Part shown: positions 10,101-22,407 of the stretch, in pieces
Numbering within the stretch: position 1 is the stretch's first letter
Layout of the letters: each line of letters begins with the position of its first letter
Assembly: GCA_037178675.1 (NCBI GenBank)
Contig: JAYMGJ010000239.1
Location: forward strand, 119,310-183,309
Source of the DNA: Scleroderma bovista
Lineage: Eukaryota; Basidiomycota; Agaricomycetes; Boletales; Sclerodermataceae
Direction of reading: 5' to 3'
DNA length: 64,000 nucleotides
Made by a program: the position numbers and the translations under genes
Notes under the pieces: generated by a model
The model's database searches: none
The model's input: only the letters and a program-made list of their open reading frames with translations
Told to the model about the DNA's origin: nothing

Positions 10101-12412
10101 CTCTCTCCTTACGACTTTGCTGGCAAGTCCCGACGGTGTCCGATTTCTGTTAACCGAGGACGACTTTCTGAAGCAAATAATCAGGAGCTTTGCTCAATTG
10201 GATCCTGTGAGCAAGATTTCGAAACTGGTTTCGCTGATGCCTCACGTCTGCGAGCAGTTCAATAGCACGCCAGAGTCAGATCCGATATTTTCAAAGCAGC
10301 GCGTAGCAGAAACTCTCACATGTGGCTATTTCGAGATGTTGGGCACACTCAGCAAGCATCCGGAAGGAATTGAGTGAGCATATGTCTATGCCATCCACAG
10401 GATGTGTCTAATTCTACTCAGCCTTATGGAGAAGTCGAAAATATTCACAGCTTTCTATCACCTCATTGACCTTCAAAACCGTGATGATCTCATCTCAGCA
10501 GTCATCACTAGCTTGGATTATACAATGTCAGTATCAAACATTATCTCTTCCGTTTTGTGATTGATGGGGTGCGTAGTGATGGACACCCGCGTGTTGTGTT
10601 GTCCAAAGCGTTGACATCCAGTGATGCGGTATAGACGTTGTTTGAATCCCGACATTCAATATTTATGAAGTATTTTAGGGAATTCGACTATTCGCTACCC
10701 ACCACCTCGGCGAACTGATTCGCAACTCCCCAACTCCTATGGCATGGACATTGCGCCTTCTACTAACACAGCTATACGATCCTGCACCAGAGGTCATTGA
10801 GGCTGCCATTCAATACCTTGAGGAAGCGTGCGAATCAATGGAAGTTCTTGAACTGGTTGTTGAAATGCAGCCTATTCTGGACCATATGGGCGACGTTGGA
10901 CACCCGTTGCTTCTCAGGTCCGTAGTGGTGTTTCCGCTACCAAGATTATGACGCTAATCATGCTTTCTTTCTTAGATTTATGTCTACTCCAACGGGATTC
11001 CGCTACCTCTACGATGCAGGCTATATTGACAGGGAGATGGATATGTGGTTCCATGTGGGTTCCAAATTGTGTCTGGCTGCTTCCTCGCACTGACTGACGA
11101 ACACAGGAACGCAATATCTATTACGTCGTCCAGATTGAGATCTTCCTGGCTAAAGTTTTCAGTTCAGAAGCCATGGAAGATGACGAGGATGTCTTGTGAG
11201 TGCGATATAGAACTGCGTCGTATCAGGTCCTTATCCCTCTTCAGAGCATTTGATGGCGTTGTTCCACCTCATTTTTACGGAGAAATGTCAAAGACCGAGC
11301 TTGGTTGCCAGGTCCTCAGTGAAAGGGGACATTTTGGAGAATTTTCTCATTTTATCCGACAACATGGCTTGGAAAGTGAAGATCTGGAAGTTATCCTGAA
11401 ATTAAAGAGTATTCTATGGGCAGTCGTACGTAATCGAATTATCTTGAGCTTTGCGGATTGATTAGTGGGCCTCTGACAGGGGAATGTAGGTGCCACGGAG
11501 GGTGGTCTACCTTTTCTCGAAGAAGAAGAAATCATACCATCTGTTTTGGACATCGCAGAACATTCGTTGATACCCTCTATTCGGGGGTAAGTGACGTGAA
11601 CATGTCCTTGGGGCTCTGAAGCCTAATTCGGGAACAGCACATGCTTTTTCGTTCTAGGCTTGATATCCTCGACTCCTCAAGGTGCTGAAATCCTTGATGA
11701 CTATAGCTGGGAAGCTACTTTATCACCCCTCGGGCATCCCACCGGACTCTGCATACCCGTCAATTTGTTCAAATTCATCTCGGTGAGTTCATCTATCCTG
11801 GTCAGCCATAACCCCCTGCTGATATGTCACACCAGATGCCCACCTGGGAACCTATTGAAGTAAAAGGCGACGCCGACACTCGATTATTACCACCGACAAT
11901 CCACACGGAGCTGGAGGTCATCACTGCCATCGAGAATCTCAGTAATAGTGTCATTGCCAACACCGCGTCCCGTTCATTGGCAAGGTAAATTCCTTCAGCG
12001 TATGGTGGCAGGATTTCTTGGACTTACTGTTTCTTTCAGAATGAAATCGCGTCCCGAGTACCATGCCGCATTCTCCTCGCCTGCCGTGTTCTTCAGAGCA
12101 CTTCATACCATCTCCATTCAGCGTTATCGCCTGCCCGTGCGGAGATACATTCTCGATTTGTTCAACATCGAACTCGATGGCGACGTGGTGAGGGAGATTG
12201 CCGAAACTGCAAAAACCCTCCGTGCACCCCCATCGTTCAAGCAGTCTGAAGCCCACATTAGCCGTGTGGTTAGCATGCTGGGTCCGAAACATCCGGATGG
12301 GGAATCTGACAGCGATGAGGGCGACGAACTGGATGGAGTCCCAGAGGAGCCTCCTAACCCTGTGATCATGCTGCGACCAGTTAGCAGAATTATTGGGTTT
12401 AATGACGGTTGA
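7115..12412 (+). CDS. RICTOR-like TORC2 subunit (Ste20/Avo3/Tsc11 family)
   Basis: Scaffold subunit of TOR complex 2, which controls AGC kinases, actin and sphingolipid balance at the plasma membrane. The N-terminus begins MLTNSDHDLSAST (exon 7115-7234) and exon 2 (7294-7374) gives LETLTARLERENRIKEGAEK, the HR1/REM-like coiled coil found at the start of fungal Ste20 proteins. Next exons 7419-7509, 7562-7675, 7727-7955 and 8005 on lead into the Rictor N-terminal armadillo region (AAAYRLLRYSLVDFASIEEL, EREQAIKLIRAIMDIASEK, ARAGGIRLLLHALGEGP). The middle and V domains follow up to about 12.0 kb. The last coding part carries RRYILDLFNIELDG and an acidic tail DSDEGDELDGVPEE before TGA at 12410-12412. 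There are over 20 short introns; only the first six exons were worked out base by base. Start at 7115 is the first ATG of the first exon's frame but not proven. Confidence 0.9.
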
Positions 12413-12699
12413 ACAAGTGGACTATGCTGGATATCGCGCATTGTCGCTCGTGTCATGTTCAAAACTGTAATTTATGTTCATACAGCATTTATTCCGAACT
12501 GCGCATGTACTACAATGTCATCTCTCATTGCACAATCACTATCATCGCTCACTGAACGAGCCAGACTCGTCCGCACAGCCACCGAGCGGTATCTACCGGA
12601 ATAGGCAACCGTTTGTCCGCTGTTCCAGACGACGTGGTGAGTTCATCATCTTGCCATACTGGCGCAGCACATTACTGACTCAACTTCAAGTCAGGGAAA
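12413..12699. other. Spacer TORC2 subunit / NDUFS4
   Basis: About 290 nt between two plus-strand genes. A short open stretch starting ATG near 12514 (MSSLIAQSLSSLTERARLV) ends after about 30 codons; if it is in the NDUFS4 leader it would be an upstream ORF, but nothing else supports it. Confidence 0.4.
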
Positions 12700-13442
12700 A
12701 TGTCTCTCATTCGTGCTTGCCGCACGACTCTCGCAAGGCCAGCACTTGCCACCTCTTCTCGTTCCTTTGCTTCCGACACACCTAGCCATCCAGTCTCACC
12801 CCAGGATACCGCGGACAAGGGAACCCAAATATCACAACCAGTCCAGGGCGACGTATTGACTGCTGATGTTATTAGCGGTGCGCCCAGTAAGTACTTCGCT
12901 GCCTGGCCAACTGTGTGCGGATCTTATATATTTTCTCAGCTGAATTGCATCACCGTGCGGTGCGAATTTATCAGCCTACACGGAACACCATGCAAAGTGG
13001 CTCCGGAAAGTCTGAACGCTGGCGTATCGACTGGGATATCCTCCAGGGAGGTGGCCGTTGGGAGAACCCTTTGATGGGCTTTGCTAGTTCGTACGTAGAA
13101 TCACACCATGACATTCCTCCGTTCATGGACTCATTCGTTTTTCAGTGCTGATTATATGCAAGGCACTCGCATATCGTTCGCGACAAAGGAATCCGCTATC
13201 AATTTTGCAGAGAAGCAAGGTACGTCTACTGCACTACCTAACTTTCCTTGTCTCAATAGCCTCTTTAATTACTCTTCAAGGTTGGGATTACTACATGTAT
13301 GTTCATTTCAAGTTAACGGACATATCCACCACTAATCATTGGTCATAGCCAACCCCAAACAGTCAAGAGAATTCCTCCCAAGAACTATTCGGAGAACTTT
13401 GTTTACAAGCCGCAGAAGCTGCGGATAGCGCGCACAAAGTAG
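12700..13442 (+). CDS. NADH:ubiquinone oxidoreductase subunit NDUFS4 (18/21 kDa)
   Basis: Accessory subunit of the matrix arm of respiratory complex I. The first residues MSLIRACRTTLARPALATSS are a typical Arg/Ser-rich mitochondrial presequence. The conserved core starts in exon 2 with HHRAVRIYQPTRNTMQSGSG, then RWRIDWDI, RWENPLMGFASS, ATKESAINFAEKQGWDYY, and ends QTVKRIPPKNYSENF / KPQKLRIARTK before TAG at 13440-13442. Introns separate presequence, core and C-terminus (about 12887-12941, 13090-13147, 13218-13281 and 13298-13349). Size about 180 residues, normal. The residues RWENPLMG are the family hallmark. Confidence 0.92.
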
Positions 13443-13940
13443 TATCTTAGAGATTGGTACTTGCGACTCGGAAAACGTGGGCTCTGGGAACTTAGAGCAA
13501 ATAGATTTGCAAGTGTGCAACACTTCATGGTGGCGAAGCTAGAATTTGAAAGCTTGCAGAATAGTGCACAGTATGTGCTCGAGTGGAGCGACGCTGTTGG
13601 ATATGGTGAATTGGAAGCCCGACTCATACGTGTTTGGAAAACGGAGGTGAAATCCAGCGCGAAGACCTGCAGCTACAATGCTGCATGGGCGAGATGCAAT
13701 GAAACTGAAGACCGCTATGTACCTATGTAGTTTTGAAACTAAACGCGGAAAGCTTTATAGAGACCGTTATGTAGTACCAATCGGCGTTTGTCTCGTGGAC
13801 CAAACATTGACGACGTCATAGTACTATGGGGCTGTTTTCAGTCACCACACCACTTCCGGGCCAAAGCCAAGCGCGTGTTTTCCTCCATCCTCTCGCCCGC
13901 TCTGGTGCAGAAGGCACCGTAAATTTATTGGGACTGCTCC
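13443..13940. other. Spacer NDUFS4 / CSC1-like channel
   Basis: About 500 nt, plus-strand genes on both sides. An 89-codon open frame at 13461-13730 lacks any recognisable feature and lies directly downstream of the NDUFS4 stop; I treat it as 3' UTR and chance. The rest should hold the channel gene promoter. Confidence 0.45.
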
Positions 13941-16900
13941 ATGGGTGACATACAGAACAGGCCATTTTCGAAGGATTACAGGTCTTGCAGATTCTTAGTA
14001 CCTCTCAGTTCAAACTGAATTCTAACCTACTCTACCTTTCAGTGGCCTCATCAACCAATCTGTCATTGCTGTCGGTATAACGGTATTATGTGTTGGTTGT
14101 TATGAAGTGATGAAGAGACGGAGACGTGGGCCTCATCCTCCTGAAGGACTGGGGAGTGTCGAATCTTGGCAGTTTGGCTAGTACGTCCTCTGTTCACTTT
14201 CTTTCTCCCCAAGGCTTATTGTAGACCGGCCCAAGCCTATATCAAGGGAGATCATGGGCAAAGTTTGTACACCTTCCGCCCCTTGTCCTGTTGTTCTAAG
14301 CCAAGTGTTAGGAATCCATCACCCCCGATTCCCCAAGGCTGGCCGTTGTCATGGGTCAAAGATGTCATCGAAATGCCACAAGCAAGACTCAATGAATTGA
14401 GAGGTGTGGATGCCACCCTTTATGTCCGTTTCCTCCAAGGATGCTGTAAGTCACCCCTTTACCACAGACGAACTATGATGCTAAGGTCCGACCACTAGTG
14501 TATTTTGTTCTGGTGCACACATTCACGACTGTTCCTATTTTACTTCCAATTCATGTCCACTTCTCACCGGATGACGTGTCGCCGAAATCGATGACACGCG
14601 CATCCATCGCCTCTTTGGTACTATCCCAGGAAGGCCTGGAACTTCTTTGGATCCATGTTTGCATCTTATTTTGGCTCACCTTTACTTGGATTTCAACTCT
14701 GTTGTATATATGCATTGGGGCTTTCAAGTTCCGTGCAGCCAAAATAGACGAGGCTGCGCGCATTGCGGAGTCGGATGCCCTTGCAGAGAGGAACGCACAA
14801 TACCATCCGCATCCATACCCCCAATTCCCATTTCAGGATATCGCCCCACTTGATGCGGATCCCTCAAATCGTGGTCTACGCCTGCGCACCGTCATGATAT
14901 CGAATCTACCCGTGGAACTACGTACCGAGGCAAAGTTGAAGGAATACTTCGAATATTACATGTCTCGGCCAGTCGCCCTGCCATCCATGGGGATAACATC
15001 GTCAACACAACCTGGATTTGTGGACAAAGTCATCGCATTTATTTTTAATCGTGCAAAACATATATCCAAACAGATCCCCATCCAAGCTATCGGACTCGGT
15101 TCTCAAGGGGAGACAGAAGAATTACAGGATAATGCTCCTGTAAGAGATATCCCCGTTATCGAGCGAGTTGTGGTAGCAAGGAAGATGACGGAACTCGCTT
15201 CCCTCCTTGAAAGACGTGAAGACATCCTCTGTGCTCTCGAGGAGGCGCACATCAAGCTTGCCAAGAAAACTCTGGCGGCCGTATCCCGAGAACTGGAAAA
15301 GAGAAGGGCATTAGTAACGTCTAGTGGTGCTATGACTGAAGGCAAGGGTCAAAAAGTGGTCGATGTTGAGGGTCAGCAATCTCCAGCAAGCACCAAAGCA
15401 GACTTGGATTTACTCGTTAGAACCCTGGAACCTTTCGTTGCTCAAGTTGGTGTTGCTAAACAGAAGATCAACAAACCGAAGAACCTTCCTTGGCGGAAGC
15501 CCAAAGTGCCCTCTGAGGGCTCCGAGAACAACTTGGTGGCGTTGGCTGATATCCCGAACGGGTCGCCTACTCCAGACGTCCATGGCTTGCAGTTCGAGAC
15601 GTTGTGGGATGCGTTGCTCAACCTTCCACGGCACATGCTCGATCCGTACCAACCCCTTATTCATCTGTCTGTGCTTTTCCGTGGGAAAACAGTCCCAAGC
15701 ATCGATTACTACACGGCAAAGCTTAAACTTCTAACAACGCTCATCTCGCAGAACAGAGCAAAATCAATCAATGAATATGATCCCGTCTCTACAGCCTTCG
15801 TAACGTTCAAGGACCCGAAAGACACCAGGAAGGCGTGCAAGTACCTAGCGGTTCACCCTGAAAACCCCTTGACTTGTCTCGTGACTATGGCTCCTCAATA
15901 TGAAGACATAGACTGGACGAGAGTAATGAAAAGTACATTTCGAGCGGAGGTATGTGGTTTTGATGTAGAGGATCTATGACATGTGTGATCTGTAACGTGT
16001 CGTAGTTAATTAAAAACTGGGTCGTCAACCTTGGTGTTTGGTGAGTGCAAGTGCACCTAAGGTTAACAATGTCTCACAGTATAATCCATTAGGGCCTTTA
16101 CCATATTTTGGCTTTTTCCCGTCTCCCTCTTTGTCGGGTTGGTGTCCATCCAAAGTATTGCCACTTTTTGGCCAAGTCTGGTGAGCATTCGCGGATACCT
16201 AAAGAGATGCGATAGTTGATGGAGTTCTGCAGTATAACTACCTTGCACATCATCCGTGGCAACAAGAAATCATTCAATCATTCCTTCCCACTATTTTAGT
16301 GTCCCTTCTCGCCATCCTTATTCCACCTATCCTGCTTCTCATTGCCAAGAAGGCATACAGGATAACGACATTATCGCTCATACATGACACTATCCTGATA
16401 CGGTACTACAAGTTTCTAATCGTCAACGTCTTGGTCTTCTTCTGTGTTGGCGCAGCAGTGTTGCAGACCTTTCTCACGTCATTCGGAAAGGTCTCGGAAA
16501 GCAACATTCTAGGTGTCTTGGCTGATAGCTTTCCAAGCGCTGGTCCATTTTACGTAGGATGGAGTACGTTCTTCTTTGCTACTACCTTTCCGTTAGCAGG
16601 TGCTGAGAAGAGGATTGAACAGTGATCTTCGCGACTGCTGTACATGGATCTCTGGAGTTAGTGATGTGTACGTTCCTTGACTTCCTCTTTCTTATTTGGC
16701 CATGCTTAAAATTACTAGTTGGGGTATGTTAGGCTCTAGATAGTCGAACGTCACTTACGTCGACTGCAGCTTCCGCTCTTCGAATATCCCTCGACTAGTA
16801 GGCAAGTAGCTCCCCGGAAGCGGGCTGTCGGAATAAAGCCTCGTACATTCGATTATTATTGTATGTCTGTCATTCCACGTTCATAGGTCATTGATCGAGC

Positions 16901-18710
16901 GCGTGGTTTTTGTAGATTGGTTGCCCAACCACTTACTCATCGTTCATGTGTGCCTACTCTTTGCCATTCTCAATCCTTTAGTTCTGCCTTTCGCGTTGAT
17001 CTACTTTGCAGTCGAGACGGGTACGTGTCATGGCATACTAGCGGTAGCGTATTTTGCAATGATACTGACTCCATACAAGTGGTAATAAAGAATCAGGTTG
17101 GTCAAAGGTCTTGGCACATAATTATGATCTGTGACATGTTTCAGTTTGTTCACCTTTACGCGAAGAACTACGAATGCAATGGTCAAAATCTTCTCATACG
17201 CATGGTTCGCTACTCGTTGGATGGTACGTCCTCCAGTGCTTTTTGGGAATGAGACTAAAGTCTTTTAGGTCTTATGTTCTCTCAGGTTCGTTTTATAGAC
17301 ATATCTTGGTTGACAATGATCAGACCTATGTAACAGTTCGTTTTCCTCGCATACATGGCCGTGTTAAAGAAAACTGTCAACCTGACTCTAGCGGCTGTTT
17401 TGTTCATTCTCACAGCTATCGTGAAGCTTCTGTTGGTTTTTGTCCTACATATTTGTCTTCCCAAACTGAAGTCGACATGTAGGATGACCCGGGTGTGCCG
17501 CGCTCGTTTCGAACAGGATGATATCCTGGAGGCTGAGGTGGTTTGCAGAACCGGCGCAATTGGAGTTGAGCATCCTGAGGAGACGAACAATCAAAATAAG
17601 CCGTTAACGAGTAAGGAAGACACAAAGGATGCGGAATCACGTATTTCCTCTAGATTTCGTGCCTGGCGCTTGGCGCGATGGACACGCTTTTCCTACACAG
17701 ATCCGGGACGTATGCGCCCCACGGAGAGGCGCCAGCCAGGATCAGTTTCAAGGGTTGACTCAACAAGCCCTCCAGCTGCTCTTCGCTCCCCTACTCTTCA
17801 GGAACACCAGGCAGGGACCTCCGGTACAACATCTTTGGTTACACGGCATCCACCCCATCCAATATGGGATGACGAGCCTCGACATGATATCCCTTACGAT
17901 AATCCGTATTACGCCAGACCCATCACCAACACCTTATGGTTGCCACGAAACATCTTTGGAGTTCTCAACTTAGACGACACAGTAGAGCTTCGACACTCTC
18001 TGACGAGCGAGTCGAGCAATGAAGATCTTGGGCTGGAGGTGGCACATGACATTGCTTCCCTATATGACTCACCGACCAGGAGTCCCGACGTGGAACGTGG
18101 GTCCGTTTTCCCTGTCATACCAAATCAGTATAGTGGAGAGGAAGACATCGATCTTCCCGAGGGCATACGGAATAGAGTCATGGTGATGGATCGCAATGAA
18201 GAAATAGACTCGGTAGACGTGCACCGCCCATCCTTATTCCGGCAGAGGTTCTCCAGCAATGGCACTAGCGGACAGAGCAGTGCACTACGAATTCCGCGTG
18301 GCATCACCACAAGATCCCAGACCGTTGACGAACATCTTCGTACACAGTCGCAAACGTTCGAACCGAGCGGGGAGCCTCTCCGCCAGAGAGCGATGACCTT
18401 GACGGGGCGCCAACAAGAATCGCCGACTCAGGTCTACGCAAAGAGCGACCCTGCATTGCGCCCTGACCTGCACGCGCAGGCAGAGTTGATCCGCTCTACT
18501 GCATCTATCATTCCTCGGGGCTCGCGCATTTCCATTGCGGGAAACGTGCCTACCGGAGAAGCCGTGCTTAATGAGGCAATCGCAGAGGAACAGATTGCCG
18601 CTGAAGAACGCCTGAAGAAGGAAGAAGCTGAAGCCATCCAGCACAATAGGCGATTAGCACCTGCATGGGTTGCCTCTTGGTTTTACGCCAAAGTCCACAC
18701 TAGCTCATGA
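13941..18710 (+). CDS. OSCA/TMEM63-type stress-gated cation channel (CSC1-like, DUF221/RSN1_7TM)
   Basis: Predicted osmosensitive or mechanosensitive, calcium-permeable channel of the plasma membrane or Golgi. Exon 1 (13941-13981) and exon 2 (14043-14180) give GLINQSVIAVGITVLCVGCY, the first membrane helix, followed by RRRRG. The large exon around 14500-15950 codes two further helices (LLWIHVCILFWLTFTWI, LLYICIGAFKF), the long cytosolic RRM-like loop with GLRLRTVMISNLPVELRTE and AFVTFKDPKDTRKACKYLAV, and NPLTCLVTMAPQYEDIDW. The core pore helices follow in many small exons (NWVVNLGVW, VSLLAILIPPILLLIAKKAY, RYYKFLIVNVLVFFCVG, AFLFAILNPLVLPFALIYF). The C-terminal tail of about 380 residues (17500-18710) is charged and Ser-rich, ending in a coiled-coil-like EEQIAAEERLKKEEAEA. 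Stop TGA at 18708-18710. Intron map beyond exon 2 is approximate. Confidence 0.9.
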
Positions 18711-19165
18711 TAAGCTACGACCACTTTTATCGCAACAGGTCATCCATTTCTTTTCTTCCATTCATCATGATGTTAGTTACTATTTGGATTTATAAGTACA
18801 ATTTGTACATCTTCCACAGGACAAGTGTTCGCGTAATAATTATAATAACCGATTAGAAAAATACACGTGAGAGACAGGGAGTTGCGCGTTGGCAACTTGA
18901 ACAATGAGTGTGGTCGTAGGACATGTGTGTACAAGTACTATGATGACATCGGGCATAGCTGCAAAATAAAGAATAACGATAACGAGGCTGCAAAGAGAGC
19001 GGGTGTGATGTTTTGTAATGAAGGAGAGTGGTGTCATATTGAAATATCAATGGTTTTAAGAAGGAACGTGTTTGGGTCGGCTCTTGGGTAGGGTATAGGG
19101 GAGGATTCGGGTGTATGGGGCCATCACCTTGCACGGGTACCTATGATTTCCGACTTCAAATACAG
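18711..19165. other. Convergent 3' spacer
   Basis: About 450 nt between the channel gene stop and the RasGEF stop on the other strand. AT-rich stretches fit 3' UTRs. No gene seen. Confidence 0.55.
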
Positions 19166-21721
19166 TCAGTTGTCACCCTCCGGGTGTTCAGGACAAACAG
19201 GATCTTGCCATTTAGCATAGATGCGGGCCTCCCATTCTACCTCGGTACCTTGATGGTATTCCGAGAGAACATGATCCAACCAGTTGCAGACGTAGTCAGC
19301 GCGTTCGATCTTAAACGGCACATGGCATCTTTCCATCGCTAAAGTAAGCCAAGTCAGGGAAAAACCATCCACGGCATGCATAGCATTAACGAACCCCGCA
19401 CAGCCCAAGTAATAGGACGGTAACGCCTCAAATTAATCAGACGAGAGCCAGGAACCTTCGGGTGTGCGACACAGTGGGGACCAGAAATGCATGCACGACT
19501 GACCTCTCGAATAAAGAGCACTGCCGTCATGTCAGATCAATGTTTGCGAGATAACTCCACAATACTCACTCATTCCAGGCAACGCGGGGCAGTGACAATT
19601 TCGGAGAGCCTCTTTGTACGCACGTAAATTGTTTCCATCTCCAGTGTAAAACTCGCTGAGAGTCGCTTTTATCTTCAGATGCTTGGCGCTAAGTTTTATG
19701 GACTAATAATATATCTCATAAATCACCGCCAGTGTTCAAAGTATATAATAACTTACCTTGACAAAGGGCATCACCGACGGGCGGTCACATGCAAGAGATA
19801 TTAAACAAGACGCGGAGAAATTACGTATCTCATGACAATGCTGGTAGACTTGTCAAGACATTCTGCTGCGGCTAAGATGCCAGCTTACCTGAGCGACGTC
19901 TAGGAACATTTCCACCAGTTCGGTGCGCATTTCCGCTGTTGTGGCGGAAGCCAATGTATCCATAACCCATCGGTGCAACGCTTTTTCATAAGACATGAAG
20001 GTGGCGACTTGACATGCCACTTCAGTGGTCAAAGCGCTATCTCCACCTTTGCGAACCATAAAATAGCGGACAGCGTCCTCCGGTTCGAAGCAGCGATATT
20101 TCTCCCATAAGAGAAGAGTAAGCTGAAAGGCAAGCAACGAGTAGCCTCCAGGGTTGTTGAAGTGGAGTAGTTGAACCTTGGAAAAATCCCCCTTGATCAT
20201 AGCCTTCTTGTCCTTTGGTTCCCATGAACAGCGAAGCAATTCGGAATGACTCTTGGATTCGGCATGTGCAACAGTGCGTTCGATGCGGAGACCGCGACCT
20301 TTTCCGCCTGCACAAGCCCGATCATGTAAGGCGCTGACGAGCTTGGAGGATGCCTCTTTGGGAAGATCCTTGGACAAATGGAAAAAAGCGAAGTCTGTGA
20401 GAGGACTAAATACATCTCCATCTTCCTCTGGGCGCCAGTGAAGATCAACCCAGAGGTAAAGAAGTTTGGCGACGCGCATCTTCACATACAAGGATGCAGT
20501 GGATACTTCAACAGGAGAAAGACCGTGCGGCATATCTTCGCAATATCGTGCAAGTAAAGCTCTGAATGTCTCCATGGGCGTCGAGAAGAAGCGAAAGCAT
20601 AGAAAGAACACATCCGTGATATCTGCATCACCGTTTGACGACTTGGACGTCATGTAACGGACGAGGGCCTTCAGTGATGCGAGTTCCGCAATTCCTTTGC
20701 CATCTTTCCAAATCTCCGTTGCGTCCTCCGCGTGAGGGAGAATGTCAGGAATTGGCCCATTAATAATATTAGGGAACTGGGCAATGGAGTTGCGAATGTT
20801 CGTGGAGACATGCACATATCCACTTTCCAGCTGGATGTGGTCGCTGTTAACGAGAGTAGGGCTAGAGCCCGGAGACCCGTCATGGGATATACTCTTCTTC
20901 TTCCTGCGTGTGGAGATTGGGTGCAACAGGGAGAACTTGGTCGTCTGGCTTTTCATCGGGGACTTCGGTGTCCCATCTGTGCTGGTATTATTTTCTAGTA
21001 TGGGCTCTAATTTTGCCTGGTGGTTGATGCCCGACGTTCCACCTTCCGTAAAAGATGCTGGAGAGTTGTCTGCCTTCATAGATTCTGGAGAGTTTTCCGC
21101 CTTCATAGATCCTGGCTCTGAGTTGGAGTCCTTCACGGATTCCGGATCTGGGTGGGGTTCCACCTCCAAGGGTGGTTGGGGCAAGGGTTTGAAGTGGACT
21201 AGCTGGTGAGCTGCAACTTGTAGAAAGTCCTTGAGAGAAGTTATGTTCATGTCAAGGAAATGCATCGCCCTGTCAATAATTGCATCGGGTTTTGTACCAG
21301 CCTTGGTCTTTTCCGGTATCTCCTGGATGTATCCACTTAGCAATGATTGGCTGAACGCTATGGAACTTTGAGCACGAAGGTAAGCAGCGCTGGCACGAAC
21401 TTCTTGCGGGAGTGTGTCTAAAGAACGCCCGATAGAGTTCATGCAGTGTATAAAAATTGGTACGAGAGCACGTAATGCATCGAGGTCCCGAGAGTCCGGG
21501 ATTTTTCGCAGGAGGGCGATGGGTGTTAGGATGGACGGGAACGTTTGTTCGAGATCAAAACGAAGAGTCGTGGGTGGTATCTTCCCCGCAGGGGTGCACA
21601 CCGCTGCTTCCTCGGGGTCGATGCTCTTACCCCTGACTCTCCTCGCTGAATGTGTGGGTGTTTCCTGTACATAAACAAGTCTCGGGAGCCCCTTGTGAGT
21701 GCTCGAGGCACGGCGAGACAT
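19166..21721 (-). CDS. Ras guanine nucleotide exchange factor (RasGEF_N + Cdc25-type RasGEF)
   Basis: Predicted activator of a Ras-family GTPase. Exon 1 is one long open stretch, 21721-19889 (611 codons); exon 2 is 19840-19757, followed by about three small exons down to TAG near 19166. Residues 1-50 are basic; about 200-300 is Ser/Pro-rich with a repeated motif (PESVKDS, PGSMKAE, PESMKAD). RasGEF_N starts near ASLKALVRYMTSKSSN and continues DVFFLCFRFFSTPMETFRAL. The catalytic part begins with PGGYSLLAFQLTLLLWEKYR, continues VMDTLASATTAEMRTELVEM, then exon 2 (HCHEIRNFSASCLISLA) and exon 3 (LKIKATLSEFYTGDGNN, the N-F/Y-xx-YR region). The catalytic helical hairpin is less conserved than in Cdc25, so which GTPase it serves is open. 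Confidence 0.83.
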
Positions 21722-22407
21722 ATCGACGGGAACAAGGAAGAGATGGGAGAGGGTTACAAGAATGTCGCGTCAGCTTTGAAAGTCAATGGAAAGGGGATGT
21801 CATTTATACTGGGCCAGCGGGATGTCAGGGTAGGCTATCCACTGCATCCCGCTTTGGGACCTTCAGGGTAGCGTGGCTTTACCAATTTGGATTGTCGATC
21901 TGGAGTGTGCCATCGTGTTCGAGCACAATGAACGCCACAGTGTGGAAAATAGTGGGTCTACCCGTCCACCCATAATGCCTGATATCCTCAGCAGCGCTTT
22001 GACACAAAGCTATCGCCGTACCTAAAATGCACTAGGTATATCGGTAAATCCCGTACACGAAAAGGTCGATGACTTGGTTTTAAAAGGTGCGCACAGAAAC
22101 GGCGAAGATAGCCAACTGGCAAGTTGCGGTCCGAAGTCCTGTGGGACGTTGAATGACCTTTCCAAGCCCTGAGTCCAGCGTGGATATCAGATCTGCAAAA
22201 CAACATCCTAGTCAACAACCTGCAAAAAAATCGTGAAGTCCAGAGGAATGAGTTGGTAGTTTGGCCGTGACGCACTTCACATTGCAGTCAGAACTGACTT
22301 GCCTACTAAGGCCTATGTAGTAGGTTCCTAAGTTTGGCAATTGCCTAATTAGGACCATACTTGTAGAACTTCAAAGCTCTGCATTTTCTTGACAATATAT
22401 TGACGCA
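21722..22407. promoter_or_regulatory. Divergent promoter RasGEF / SIKE-like gene
   Basis: 686 nt between divergent start codons, so both promoters must lie here. No repeats or recognisable sites beyond ordinary AT-rich runs near 22320-22400. Confidence 0.5.

Noticed and set aside
13461..13730. 89-codon ORF after NDUFS4
   Set aside because: No splice context, no motif, starts 19 nt after the NDUFS4 stop; taken as 3' UTR.
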